Of a stretch of 35,943 nt of DNA, positions 24,609 through 35,010 are shown in pieces; within the stretch, counting starts at the first letter, position 1; the number at the start of each line of letters is the position of its first letter. Origin of the DNA: an uncultured bacterium (GTDB taxonomy: Bacteria > Nitrospirota > Thermodesulfovibrionia > Thermodesulfovibrionales > Dissulfurispiraceae); NCBI GenBank assembly GCA_937949555.1, contig CALEDV010000066.1:1-35943 (forward strand), written 5' to 3'. The translations under genes and the position numbers were made by a program. The notes below the pieces were generated by a model. It was not told the DNA's origin. It ran no database searches and saw only the letters and a program-made list of their open reading frames with translations.

Positions 24609-26570
24609 ATGACAGGACGCATACATATTGCCGTTATATCTTTGCTGGTATCCTTATTATCCCTGCCTCTATGTGTGTACTCACAGGACAAGCCTGTCCA
24701 GGCGCCTAATGGCTCTGTGTCAAATCCAGCTTCTATTAATGTCTCAACACCAACACCAACTCCTATACCTACGCCTGCAGCAGCGCCTGTACCCACTCCA
24801 ACGCCAATGCCAGTTCCAACGCCTGCATTAAAAGCACAACCACAAAGATTCACAGGAGCCCCTGTGAGTTTCTTTTTCGACGATGCCGATGTCTTCGATG
24901 TTGCCCAGTCAATCTTTGGAGACATATTAAAGGTCAATTACATAATTGACCCAAGGGTAAGGGGAAGGGTTAATTTTAGGACTATAACAGCAATCCCCCG
25001 TGAAGAGGTTTTGTCTGTTATGGAGATAATATTTAGATTAAACGGAATAGGTATAGTGCAGGAAAACAACCTATTTCGTATCGTCCCGCTGGATGAGGTA
25101 TCGAGGGAGTTGGTATATTCTCAGGTAGGGAAAGAACCCGGTTCAGTGGCTATTGACCTGTTTACCTTCAAGAATGTGACCATCAAAGACTCGCTCAAGG
25201 ATATTGAAAACGCCATAGGCCTCAGCCTTCAGGGTAGCGTGATAAGGGTGATGCCCATACAAAAACTCAACGCCTTGCTTGTCATAGCAAATACAACCAG
25301 TCAGCTTGAGTATATAAGGAAATGGGTCCTTGCCTTTGACAAGATCTTTGAAAACGCCAAACCACAGGTCAATGTGTATCATGCCCAAAATGGAAAGGCC
25401 AGAGACCTTGCATCCTTACTGCAACAGATATATCTGGGTGCAGCACCACCACCGCCTGTTGCGACAGCCCCTTTGCAGGGTGCTGGCGGTACCACTGCAA
25501 AACCTCCTCAGACGGCTCAAACAACACCTCAGATCAAGCCTCAGATATCCTTTACACCAACAGGACAGGTCTCCCTCGTCTCAGACATTACACGAATATT
25601 CGCCGATGAGGTTACCAATACAGTGATCATCCTATCTACCCCTGAGGATTATCAAAGGATCTATGAGACCATCAAAAAGATAGATATACAGCCTCGTCAG
25701 GTAATCATTGAGACCCTTATCGCTGAAATTACCCTGTCTGATGAGCTCAGATTTGGTCTTGAGTGGTCTCTTAAGACAGACATAAATATAACGGGCATAA
25801 AACCCTTTAAAAGGGACATCAACCTTGGCGCTGATGTAGCCTTCAACTCTGCTAATCTTGATCCCACAAAACTGACAGGCTTTACCTTTCTTGCAAAGGA
25901 TGCGGCAGGCATCGTCAGGTCAATGCTTCAGACCCTTGCCTCGGAATCAAGGCTCAAGGTAATCGCCTCTCCCCATATACTCGCAACGGATAACAGAGAA
26001 GCGAGGATTCAGATAGGGGATCAGGTGCCTGTAGTCACTTCAGAGACTAATGTGACAGGCACAACCAATATACAGAGGACTATCTCTTATAAGGATACAG
26101 GCACAATACTTAAGGTTAAACCCCAGATTAACATGGGTGGGCTTGTGTCCCTTGAGATAAATCAGGAGGTGTCTGACTACACCATGAAGATCATGTATGG
26201 GTCTGAATATCCTGTAATTTATAAGAGGGAGACCTCGACGAATGTGGTGGTGCAAGATGGAGAGACCATCATTATCGGAGGGCTCATAAAGGACAAGACC
26301 GACAGGACACAGGAGGGTCTCCCATTGCTTAGCAAGATACCTATACTGGGATACCTGTTTGGTTACACCTCTGACATAAACACCAGGACAGAGCTTGTTA
26401 TCTTGCTCACCCCAAGGGTCGTAAACAATCAACAGGAGGCAAAGGAGACCACTCTGGATTATCTCAACAGGTTTAAGGGTGTAAACGCCCACATTATTGA
26501 AAAGGAAGTCAGAATACAAGGCTCTAAGAAGGCCTCTGAGGATGAAAACCCCAAAAACAAGGATGACTAA
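24609..26570 (+). CDS. gspD: Type II secretion system secretin GspD
   Basis: This 653-aa outer-membrane channel protein has a signal peptide (about 1-26) and a Pro/Thr-rich low-complexity linker (about 47-77). N-domains follow (FFFDDADVFDVAQSIFGDIL, and a second around 170-230). After another Pro/Gln-rich linker near 275-305 comes the secretin barrel region with the signature VQDGETIIIGGLIKDKT and SKIPILGYLFGY. GGAGG precedes the ATG at good spacing. The other gsp genes are not adjacent, so it may serve a type II or type IV pilus-like machine encoded elsewhere. There is no proper lipobox at the signal cleavage site. Confidence 0.9.
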   Translation: MTGRIHIAVISLLVSLLSLPLCVYSQDKPVQAPNGSVSNPASINVSTPTPTPIPTPAAAPVPTPTPMPVPTPALKAQPQRFTGAPVSFFFDDADVFDVAQSIFGDILKVNYIIDPRVRGRVNFRTITAIPREEVLSVMEIIFRLNGIGIVQENNLFRIVPLDEVSRELVYSQVGKEPGSVAIDLFTFKNVTIKDSLKDIENAIGLSLQGSVIRVMPIQKLNALLVIANTTSQLEYIRKWVLAFDKIFENAKPQVNVYHAQNGKARDLASLLQQIYLGAAPPPPVATAPLQGAGGTTAKPPQTAQTTPQIKPQISFTPTGQVSLVSDITRIFADEVTNTVIILSTPEDYQRIYETIKKIDIQPRQVIIETLIAEITLSDELRFGLEWSLKTDINITGIKPFKRDINLGADVAFNSANLDPTKLTGFTFLAKDAAGIVRSMLQTLASESRLKVIASPHILATDNREARIQIGDQVPVVTSETNVTGTTNIQRTISYKDTGTILKVKPQINMGGLVSLEINQEVSDYTMKIMYGSEYPVIYKRETSTNVVVQDGETIIIGGLIKDKTDRTQEGLPLLSKIPILGYLFGYTSDINTRTELVILLTPRVVNNQQEAKETTLDYLNRFKGVNAHIIEKEVRIQGSKKASEDENPKNKDD

Positions 26571-26581
26571 GAAGATTATCT

Positions 26582-27664
26582 ATGAAACCGCTAAAAATAA
26601 AAAACAAACTCATTAGTATCCCTATAATTCAAGGTGGCATGGGGGTTGGTGTCTCTCTCTATCCCCTTGCAAGGGCAGTAGCAAAAGAGGGCGGAATAGG
26701 TGTTATCTCAAGTGCCTGTATTGACCGCTTGGTTTCTAAGAGAACAGGGAAAAGGGTCAGCACCTATGAGGCTGTCTATTCTGAGGTCTCTGAGGCAAAA
26801 GCTGAGGGTGGATGTGTAGGCATAAATATAATGGTGGCATTGATGAGAGACTATAAGGATTCTGTAAGGGGCGCTATAGATGCAGGGGTTGATTGTATAA
26901 TATCAGGCGCTGGGTTGCCCCTAAATCTACCCTCAATAATGAAACCAGGCGAGACAGCACTCATACCGATTGTATCCTCTGCCAGGGCACTGGATATAAT
27001 TTGCAAAAAATGGGAAAGGCTCGGATACAGGCCTGACGCGGTAGTGCTTGAGGGGCCTTTGGCAGGAGGCCATTTAGGGTTTGCCATTGACCAGATAGAT
27101 AATGATGCCTACAAACTGGAAAACCTCTTCCCGCCTGTTAAAGATATGGCGATGAAACATGGCGACTTCCCTGTTATTGTAGCTGGAGGGGTTTATACTA
27201 ACAGAGACATAGAAAAGATGATAGACATGGGTGCGGATGCTGTGCAGATGGGCACCAGATTTCTTGCCACTCAGGAGAGCAGTGCCGATGAGTTGTACAA
27301 ACAGGCGGTCATCAACTGCACTGAGGAAGATATAGTGGTGGCAATAAAACCTGGTTCGCCCTGTGGTCTGCCTTTTAGGGTATTGAGGCATTCGCCAATG
27401 TTTGTCAGCGCCCAGAAGGGATTAAGAAAGCCTAAGTGCGATAAGGGATATGTGCTTACCAAGGATTCAGAGGGCAAGTACTCAGTCTGCCCTGCCAAAA
27501 GGGACAATCAAAACTATTTCTGTATATGCAACGGGCTTCTCAGTTCTGCAGGATACAACCCCTTAGAGGAAGAACCCCTATATACAGTAGGGACAAATGC
27601 GTACAGGATTGACAAGATACTATCTGTTAGGGAATTAATGCAGGAACTGTGCAGCTCAATATAA
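26582..27664 (+). CDS. Nitronate monooxygenase / FabK-like FMN-dependent oxidoreductase
   Basis: This 360-aa TIM-barrel flavoprotein is of the 2-nitropropane dioxygenase family. FMN-binding features are visible: PIIQGGMGVGVS, a long mid-section with VVLEGPLAGGHLG, PVIVAGGVYTNRDI and GADAVQMGTRFLAT. The C-terminal extension is Cys-rich (about 275-325, including CPAKRDNQNYFCICNGLL), which suggests a metal or disulphide site. Family members either oxidise nitronates or, as FabK, reduce enoyl-ACP; the sequence does not separate these. It lies 11 bp after gspD with only a weak ribosome-binding site, and ends 3 bp from the convergent dxs stop. Confidence 0.85.
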   Translation: MKPLKIKNKLISIPIIQGGMGVGVSLYPLARAVAKEGGIGVISSACIDRLVSKRTGKRVSTYEAVYSEVSEAKAEGGCVGINIMVALMRDYKDSVRGAIDAGVDCIISGAGLPLNLPSIMKPGETALIPIVSSARALDIICKKWERLGYRPDAVVLEGPLAGGHLGFAIDQIDNDAYKLENLFPPVKDMAMKHGDFPVIVAGGVYTNRDIEKMIDMGADAVQMGTRFLATQESSADELYKQAVINCTEEDIVVAIKPGSPCGLPFRVLRHSPMFVSAQKGLRKPKCDKGYVLTKDSEGKYSVCPAKRDNQNYFCICNGLLSSAGYNPLEEEPLYTVGTNAYRIDKILSVRELMQELCSSI

Positions 27665-27667
27665 GGG

Positions 27668-29575
27668 TCATACAGCCTGCGTCATAGACAATGCGGCTTG
27701 ATATATGCCTTCTTCATCAATGCCATGCTTTGCCCTTAGCGACTGCTGTAAGCCGTGCTCCACAAAACAATCCTCAATGCCAAGTCTCTTGACCTGAAGT
27801 CCCTGTAAACTATGATTTGATAGGGCCTCAAGGACAGCGCTGCCGAAGCCTCCTGCAAGACAGTGCTCTTCTATAGTTATAACCCTGCCAGTTAGCCTTG
27901 CAAGGGGTATTATGGTGTCCACATCAAGGGGTTTGATAAATCTTGCGTTGATGAGCGCTGCCTCTATGCCCCTTTGACGAAGCCTCTCTGCTGCCTTAAG
28001 GGCGCGCGTAACCGTATTGCCAAGGGCTAATAGGAGTATGTCTTTGCCGCTTAAGAGAATCTGGGATTTGCCATAGGCAATATCCTCTGTGGTTGATTTG
28101 TCTTGACCAATGAGTGATTTGCCCCTTGGAAACCTTATTGCAACTGGAGAGTCGAGGGTGAGGGCAAAGGATAACATCTTTTGTAGCTCTCCTCCGTCCG
28201 CCGGAGACATTATAACGAGATTGGGTATGTGTCGAAGGTACGCAATGTCAAATATCCCTTGATGTGTAGCGCCGTCTTCCCCTACTATGCCTGCCCTGTC
28301 AATTGCAAAAACCACGGGGAGATTCTGCAAACACACATCGTGCACTATCTCATCGTAAGCCCTCTGCAAGAAGGTAGAGTAGATGGCAACCACTGGTTTT
28401 AGTCCACCTGTTGCCATGCCCGCTGCAAAGGTTACGGCATGGGGTTCTGCAATGCCCACATCGAAAAATCTATCGGGCAATGTTGTGGCAAAATCGCTGA
28501 GCCCGGTTCCTTCCTTCATCGCTGCGGTAACAGCGGTTATTCTGGGATCCTTCAGGGCAAGTTCCAGTAAGGCTTTGCCAAATATCTCACTGTACGCTAC
28601 AGAAACGTTTTCATCCTCCTTTGTCCCGTTGCGTATGCCCGCACAACTATCAAAGGGGCCAGTGCCATGATACACGCACGGGTCTTCCTCTGAGAATTTG
28701 TATCCCTTGCCCTTGGTGGTAACAACATGCACTAATGTAGGTTCAGCGACATCAGAGAGCCCCCTAAGGGTTTCTATTAGTAATGGAATGTCATGACCAT
28801 CAATGGGACCAAGATAGTTAAATCCCAGATCAAGGAATAATCCTCCTGGCAGGAAAAAGCCCTTAAGGCTACCCTCAGCCCTTTCAGCAATTTTAGTAAC
28901 CGTGCCGCCTATTCTTGGTATCCCTTCAAGTAATGCCTTCGTTTCCTTTTTGATCTTCTTGTAAAAGGACCCTGTCTGAATGCGGCTTAGATAGTTAGAG
29001 AGGGCGCCTACATTTGGGGATATGGACATCTCGTTGTCGTTGAGTATCACAATGAGGTCCTTTTTCAGGTGTCCAGCGTGGTTTAGTCCTTCAAAGGCAA
29101 GGCCGGAGGTCATTGCCCCGTCCCCTATTACGGCAATTACCTTGTTCTTGGGGACATCTTTTTTCGGATTGCCCTGCAATATATCACGGGCTACCACTAT
29201 GCCTAAAGAGGCTGATATGGATGTTGAACTATGCCCTGTGCCAAAAATATCGTGGGGGCTCTCTGAGCGCCTTGGAAATCCTGATAAGCCGTACTGTCTC
29301 CTAAGGGTGTGAAAGTCCTTGAAACGACCAGTGAGCAGTTTATGGGCATAGCACTGATGTCCTACATCCCATATTATCTTGTCTATTGGCGAGTTAAATA
29401 CATAATGAAGGGCAATCGTAAGTTCCACTACTCCTAAACTTGATGCGAGGTGTCCTCCATTTTGAGAGACCCTGTGGATTATTATCTCCCGAAGTTCCTC
29501 TGCAAGGGCTTTTAAGTTGTCAATGTTCATGCCCTTTAGGTCTGTTGGGGATTCTATGGATTCTATTAATTTCAT
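27668..29575 (-). CDS. dxs: 1-deoxy-D-xylulose-5-phosphate synthase
   Basis: This 635-aa thiamine-diphosphate enzyme condenses pyruvate and glyceraldehyde-3-phosphate, the first step of the MEP isoprenoid pathway. The ThDP/Mg motif is GDGAMTSGLAFEGLNHAG ... NDNEMSI. The transketolase-like pyrimidine-binding domain has DRAGIVGEDGATHQGIFD, and a C-terminal domain completes a normal length. It follows ispA by 8 bp, so two isoprenoid genes are expressed with guanine nucleotide genes. No terminator is visible in the 3-bp space before the convergent gene. Confidence 0.97.
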   Translation of the reverse strand: MKLIESIESPTDLKGMNIDNLKALAEELREIIIHRVSQNGGHLASSLGVVELTIALHYVFNSPIDKIIWDVGHQCYAHKLLTGRFKDFHTLRRQYGLSGFPRRSESPHDIFGTGHSSTSISASLGIVVARDILQGNPKKDVPKNKVIAVIGDGAMTSGLAFEGLNHAGHLKKDLIVILNDNEMSISPNVGALSNYLSRIQTGSFYKKIKKETKALLEGIPRIGGTVTKIAERAEGSLKGFFLPGGLFLDLGFNYLGPIDGHDIPLLIETLRGLSDVAEPTLVHVVTTKGKGYKFSEEDPCVYHGTGPFDSCAGIRNGTKEDENVSVAYSEIFGKALLELALKDPRITAVTAAMKEGTGLSDFATTLPDRFFDVGIAEPHAVTFAAGMATGGLKPVVAIYSTFLQRAYDEIVHDVCLQNLPVVFAIDRAGIVGEDGATHQGIFDIAYLRHIPNLVIMSPADGGELQKMLSFALTLDSPVAIRFPRGKSLIGQDKSTTEDIAYGKSQILLSGKDILLLALGNTVTRALKAAERLRQRGIEAALINARFIKPLDVDTIIPLARLTGRVITIEEHCLAGGFGSAVLEALSNHSLQGLQVKRLGIEDCFVEHGLQQSLRAKHGIDEEGIYQAALSMTQAV

Positions 29576-29583
29576 TGCCAGAG

Positions 29584-30492
29584 TTAGTTCTTCCTATTGA
29601 GCATATATGCTGCAATATCCCTGAGCGCCCAGGCCTTGTCATCAAAACCCTCAAGGCAAGCAAGGGCGCTCGAAATCAGACTCTCCGCCCTTTTTTTAGA
29701 CTCCTGTATGCCGTAAAGACTGGGATAGGTCATCTTCTTTTTCCGTTCATCAGAACCACTAGGCTTGCCAAGGGTTTCTGTGCTCTCCGTAAGGTCTAAT
29801 ACATCATCTACCACCTGAAAGGCAAGTCCTATGTTAGCGCCATAGCCTGTCAGTTTTATGATCGCCTCCTCAGGGGCATCGGCAAGCATTGCTCCCATTT
29901 TGACAGAGACACCAATTAATGCCGCTGTCTTGTGGCTATGAATAAATGCAAGGGTCTGTTCCTCAGGCGCCAGGTCTTCTGAAAGCAGATCCTGCGCTTG
30001 CCCTGCGACCATTCCATGGAGTCCTGCTGCCTTGGCAACACTGTTGATTATCCTCAACAGGGAAGACGAAGGGGGCATGAACCCGCTCTCGGAGCAATGA
30101 TCTGTGGTAGAGAGGATTGCAAAGGCCTCTGTTAGTAAGCCATCTCCGGCGAGTATTGCCATGCCTTCTCCATAAACCTTGTGGTTTGTAAGCCTCCCTC
30201 TCCTGAGGTCATCGTTGTCCATAGCAGGCAGGTCATCGTGGATTAGCGAATAGGTATGAATGAACTCAAGGGCTGAGGCATAAGATACAATCTCTTCGGC
30301 CTTGCCTCCACAGGCCTCATAAGAGGCAATACAGAGGATTGGGCGGAGGCGCTTTCCGCCAGCCATTAGTGAATAAACCATTGCATCGTTTAATTTAATT
30401 GGTTTTATAGGAGGGGTAAAATAACTATCAAGAAAGGCATTAACGAGTTCCCTCTTTGAGTTTATATATTCTTTGATGTCCCTTATTCCCAC
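29584..30492 (-). CDS. ispA: Short-chain polyprenyl diphosphate synthase (farnesyl/geranyl)
   Basis: This 302-aa all-helical enzyme elongates DMAPP/GPP with IPP. The first aspartate-rich motif is [15 protein letters not shown] (85-99) and the second is [18 protein letters not shown] and the [17 protein letters not shown] segment are also typical. It starts with GTG (30490-30492), overlapping the guaA stop by 10 bp; no other start is reasonable. Chain length is not certain, but IspA-type farnesyl synthase is favoured by the linked dxs and the sequence around the first motif. Confidence 0.94.
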   Translation of the reverse strand: MGIRDIKEYINSKRELVNAFLDSYFTPPIKPIKLNDAMVYSLMAGGKRLRPILCIASYEACGGKAEEIVSYASALEFIHTYSLIHDDLPAMDNDDLRRGRLTNHKVYGEGMAILAGDGLLTEAFAILSTTDHCSESGFMPPSSSLLRIINSVAKAAGLHGMVAGQAQDLLSEDLAPEEQTLAFIHSHKTAALIGVSVKMGAMLADAPEEAIIKLTGYGANIGLAFQVVDDVLDLTESTETLGKPSGSDERKKKMTYPSLYGIQESKKRAESLISSALACLEGFDDKAWALRDIAAYMLNRKN

Positions 30493-32027
30493 TCTATCGT
30501 GCCTGGGGGCTTAGATGTGATGTCATACACCACCCTGTTTATGCCCTTAACCTCATTGATTATCCTGTTGGATATTGACCCCATCAGGTCATAGGGGATC
30601 TTTGCCCAATCAGCAGTCATCCCATCGAGACTTGTGACAGCCCTGACAGCTACCACATAGTCGTAGGTCCTCTCATCACCCATCACACCCACACTCCTGA
30701 CAGGCAATAGCACTGCAAAGGCCTGCCATACCTGCCTGTATAGCCCAGCCTTCTTTATCTCTTCAAGGATGATAGCGTCTGCATCCCTCAAAAGGTTGAG
30801 TTTCTCTGGTGTAATCTCCCCAAGGCATCTTATAGCAAGACCTGGACCTGGAAAGGGGTGCCGCCAGCAGATCTCCTCAGTCAATCCCATCTCCTCACCA
30901 AGTATCCTTACCTCATCTTTAAACAGCTCCCGTAGGGGTTCAATCAATTGGAGGTTCATCCTTTCGGGCAGCCCCCCCACATTGTGATGGCTTTTTATGA
31001 CCGCTGAGGGGCCCTTGAAAGATACACTCTCTATCACATCAGGATATAGGGTTCCCTGTGCGAGGAAGTCTGCGCCTGCTATCTTTGCTGCCTCTTCCTC
31101 AAAGACTGCTATGAATTCGTTGCCAATAATCTTTCTTTTTTGTTCGGGATCGGTAACCCCTTTAAGCCTATGAAGGAATCTATTCTTAGCATCCACATAT
31201 TCAAGTCTCATGTGGAAATGTTCCTGAAAGGTCTGGCGCACCTTCTCGGCCTCGCCCTTTCTCAATAGCCCATTATCAACAAATATGCAGGTTAGATTAT
31301 CCCCCACAGCCCTATGCACCAGCAATGCCGTTACAGAGGAATCTACCCCTCCGCTCAGGGCGCATATGACCTTTCTGCCGGAAGCCTGTTCTCTTATAGC
31401 CCTAACAGACCAGTCCACAAAGGATGCCATCTGCCAGGTAGGACTGCACCCGCAGAGATGAAAAACAAAATTATGGAGTATCTGTATGCCCTGCTCTGTG
31501 TGGGCAACCTCAGGATGAAATTGTAATGCGTAAAAGCCTCGTTTTTCATCAGCCATAGCCGCCACAGGAGAATTGTCAGTGTTGCCTATGGATATGAAAC
31601 CCTCTGGCATACATTCAATCCTGTCTCCATGACTCATCCACACCCTTGTATTGTTTCTGAGGTTAATGAACAACCTGCAATTGCCAAGACTATGGAACTC
31701 TGCAAGCCCATATTCTCGCTTTTGTGCCCTATCGACAGTGCCGCCCAGCAGATGTGCCATGAGTTGCATACCATAACAAACCCCTAATATGGGTATTCCC
31801 ATTGAAAAGATGCCTTTATCTGGAATTGGGGCATTGGTGTCATAAACGCTCGAGGGGCCACCAGAGAGTATTATCCCTCTGGGATTAAACTCGGTAATCT
31901 TGTCTATAGCCACATTAAAGGGCAAAATCTCTGAATACACCTTCAACTCCCTTATCCTTCTGGCAATCAACTGGGTGTACTGGGAGCCAAAGTCAAGCAC
32001 AAGAATCTTGTTATTGGATATGTCCAT
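30483..32027 (-). CDS. guaA: GMP synthase (glutamine-hydrolysing)
   Basis: This 514-aa enzyme converts XMP to GMP with glutamine and ATP. The class I glutaminase domain has nucleophile C84 (GVCYGMQ) and the [10 protein letters not shown] motif. The ATP-pyrophosphatase loop is [14 protein letters not shown], and the dimerisation domain ends PPGTIEWE as in typical GuaA. GGAG precedes the ATG at four bases. It follows guaB by 17 bp, so the two steps from IMP to GMP form one unit. Confidence 0.98.
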   Translation of the reverse strand: MDISNNKILVLDFGSQYTQLIARRIRELKVYSEILPFNVAIDKITEFNPRGIILSGGPSSVYDTNAPIPDKGIFSMGIPILGVCYGMQLMAHLLGGTVDRAQKREYGLAEFHSLGNCRLFINLRNNTRVWMSHGDRIECMPEGFISIGNTDNSPVAAMADEKRGFYALQFHPEVAHTEQGIQILHNFVFHLCGCSPTWQMASFVDWSVRAIREQASGRKVICALSGGVDSSVTALLVHRAVGDNLTCIFVDNGLLRKGEAEKVRQTFQEHFHMRLEYVDAKNRFLHRLKGVTDPEQKRKIIGNEFIAVFEEEAAKIAGADFLAQGTLYPDVIESVSFKGPSAVIKSHHNVGGLPERMNLQLIEPLRELFKDEVRILGEEMGLTEEICWRHPFPGPGLAIRCLGEITPEKLNLLRDADAIILEEIKKAGLYRQVWQAFAVLLPVRSVGVMGDERTYDYVVAVRAVTSLDGMTADWAKIPYDLMGSISNRIINEVKGINRVVYDITSKPPGTIEWE

Positions 32028-32044
32028 AGATCTCCAGTAGCCCT

Positions 32045-33514
<1,470 letters not shown>

Positions 33515-33534
33515 TTAATTATAGTTTGACAGGC

Positions 33535-33543
33535 ATTATAACA
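33535..33543 (-). promoter_or_regulatory. Extended -10 promoter of guaB-guaA-ispA-dxs
   Basis: The minus strand reads TGTTATAAT, a perfect extended -10. No clear -35 is found, as is common for this class. The start is predicted near 33528, a leader of about 23 nt. Confidence 0.65.
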
Positions 33544-33577
33544 TATCTTTGTACATTGAACCTTTAAACCCTTTGAA

Positions 33578-34194
33578 CCCAAGATTGCCCTTAGGAATTT
33601 GCAACAAAAAAGTGGGCATGCCTCAAGGCCTTTATATATCAGGGTATTGATTGTCAGGGGTCTCTCGAGATCCCTATTGTTCCCCCAAGAGGGCAGGGGG
33701 TATCCCTCCTGAATATAATCTTTAACAAAGGGGCTGGATATCGTTGCAGGCACAGTCAGAGGTAATGCCTCTTACGAGCCCACATCCCAGCCCACTATCT
33801 GACGTTTATCAATAATTAAGAATTGACCCCCCAAAAATTTAGATAAAACTACAGGGCTGGTTCGTGATGGCCCTTTTTGGGGTTTCTTGAGCATTTAGTG
33901 GAGGTCAGTGTGCTTATGGCCGATGCACTCAGCCCACAATACTTACATACATACTGCTTCTTCTCTGAGCCCTCATAGGTCTCATGTCTACCCCCCTTGA
34001 CTGGGTTCCTTGTGCAACTCACCGATGTGAGGGTCCTTATAGAGTCTGCGCTTGTCCCACAATACTTACAGTAATATTTTGGCATTGGCTACCTCCTTGG
34101 GTTTCAGGTATAAGTTTCTACACTAAGACTGGCTCTCGCCTGTCGTATCACCCTCAGGCATATCACCTTGTAAACTCCTAAGGGCAATTTTGGG
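33578..34194. repeat. 617-bp element with hairpin-family ends, copy C
   Basis: The ends are CCCAAGATTGCCCTTAGGA (33578-33596) and its near-perfect inverse TCCTAAGGGCAATTTTGGG (34176-34194), differing at one base in 19. The left end continues with GTGGGCATGCCTCAAGGCC and TTTATA, shared with copies A and B. The right end has a more diverged ATGCCTGAGGG. A double zinc-ribbon gene lies inside (33849-34085). No target-site duplication is obvious. The 343-bp gap before that gene (33506-33848) holds the guaB promoter and the left arm, nothing else recognised. Confidence 0.65.
33849..34085 (-). CDS. Double zinc-ribbon miniprotein
   Basis: This 78-aa protein consists of two tandem copies of one module. 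Copy 1 has C6, C9, C24 and H34; copy 2 has C47, C50, C65 and H73/H74. The repeated text is CKYCGxSAxxIxTLTSxxCxRNP followed by KGxxHE, a CCCH zinc-site pattern. AAGGAGG lies seven bases before the ATG, so translation is credible. Similar modules occur in other bacterial proteins (from memory), with no known function. It lies downstream of the AAA+ cluster on the same strand, 134 bp away, and inside the inverted-repeat-bounded element, so it may be mobile cargo or a part of that cluster. Confidence 0.75.
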   Translation of the reverse strand: MPKYYCKYCGTSADSIRTLTSVSCTRNPVKGGRHETYEGSEKKQYVCKYCGLSASAISTLTSTKCSRNPKKGHHEPAL

Positions 34195-34219
34195 CACTAT
34201 GTAACTTAAGCGATATCAC

Positions 34220-34672
34220 TTACTGAAATAGTCTTTTGAACTTTTCTTTAGCGGCATTTAGTAACTTCTTACCCCCCTCTACAACCTTATCAACCACCTT
34301 GCCAATTACCGTTTTCTTAACAAATTCCTTAGCCACATTAATAACCACAGATAAAATGGGTAACCTTGATTTAATAAATGCCGCCACTCCATCTACTGCC
34401 ACCTCGGCGAATTTCTGTATCATCGTCCTCGCTGCCGTCTCTGCTGTCTGCTTGATCTCCTCCTTTGCCTCTTCCTTTGTTGACTCTCCAGATAAAAATC
34501 TAAGGGATGTCTTTGCCACATCGGTCATTGCTGCACCATAGACCCCTACTATCTCTGCCTTTATCTCCTCTCTACCAAATACACCTGCCTCCCTTGCCTT
34601 GTATGTGGCAAGGGCATTGATATAGTCTAATGCCTGCTCCTTTTGTTGATCCCCTTTTTCTATCTGTTCCAT
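34220..34672 (-). CDS. Uncharacterised helical protein downstream of Ycf46 ATPase
   Basis: I do not recognise this 150-aa family. It looks wholly alpha-helical with no cysteine and no signal peptide. The N-terminal half is acidic and charged (SGESTKEEAKEEIKQTAE). The C-terminal third holds a semi-hydrophobic stretch (about 100-122, FIKSRLPILSVVINVAKEF) and ends in a basic amphipathic helix (NAAKEKFKRLF) that could contact membrane. GGAG precedes the ATG, which is 4 bp after the 104-aa gene. Co-transcription with the AAA+ ATPase suggests a partner or substrate of it; this is inference. Confidence 0.75.
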   Translation of the reverse strand: MEQIEKGDQQKEQALDYINALATYKAREAGVFGREEIKAEIVGVYGAAMTDVAKTSLRFLSGESTKEEAKEEIKQTAETAARTMIQKFAEVAVDGVAAFIKSRLPILSVVINVAKEFVKKTVIGKVVDKVVEGGKKLLNAAKEKFKRLFQ

Positions 34673-34676
34673 GCCC

Positions 34677-34991
34677 TCACTCCTTCATCGCCTTTACTGT
34701 CTGTTCAAGATCACCAACGGCAGCACCAGCTATTATGGCTATCTCCTCCATGACCTCCTCTGGCATTGCCTCTGTGGTGCCACCCTTTGACAACCTCGCC
34801 TTCGTCTCCCTGTATGCCCTGATGCCCTCTATCAACTTTGTCCTTATTGACAGGGCTTCCTCTTCAGTTACATCTATTATATGCCTCTTTATGGCCTCTA
34901 AAAACCACTCCTCTACATCCCTCCCCTTGCCATGTTGTTCATAGTCCTCCATGACCTCATCTATAAACCTCTGTAATAAATCATCCTTCAT
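34677..34991 (-). CDS. Uncharacterised small helical protein next to Ycf46 ATPase
   Basis: This 104-aa acidic, helical protein has no cysteine and no known domain that I can see. MKDDLLQRFIDEVMEDYEQH opens it and a second helical part follows a KGG linker near residue 69. The frame can be extended 14 codons to an ATG at 35031-35033 inside the ATPase gene, but AAGGAGG lies ten bases before the ATG at 34989-34991 and the longer start lacks a good site. It follows the ATPase stop by 19 bp. It may be an adaptor of the ATPase; function unknown. Confidence 0.75.
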   Translation of the reverse strand: MKDDLLQRFIDEVMEDYEQHGKGRDVEEWFLEAIKRHIIDVTEEEALSIRTKLIEGIRAYRETKARLSKGGTTEAMPEEVMEEIAIIAGAAVGDLEQTVKAMKE

Positions 34992-35010
34992 CTGCCCCTT
35001 GCCTCCTTTT

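Noticed and set aside
24721-24840. Short tandem repeats (CCAAC/CCTAC-like) considered as a CRISPR or VNTR
   Set aside because: They encode the Pro/Thr linker of the secretin; spacing is too short and irregular for CRISPR.
24590-24937. Minus-strand frame rich in GVGVG repeats opposite gspD
   Set aside because: It is the complement of the Pro/Thr-rich linker of gspD; the low complexity is a by-product of that codon pattern.
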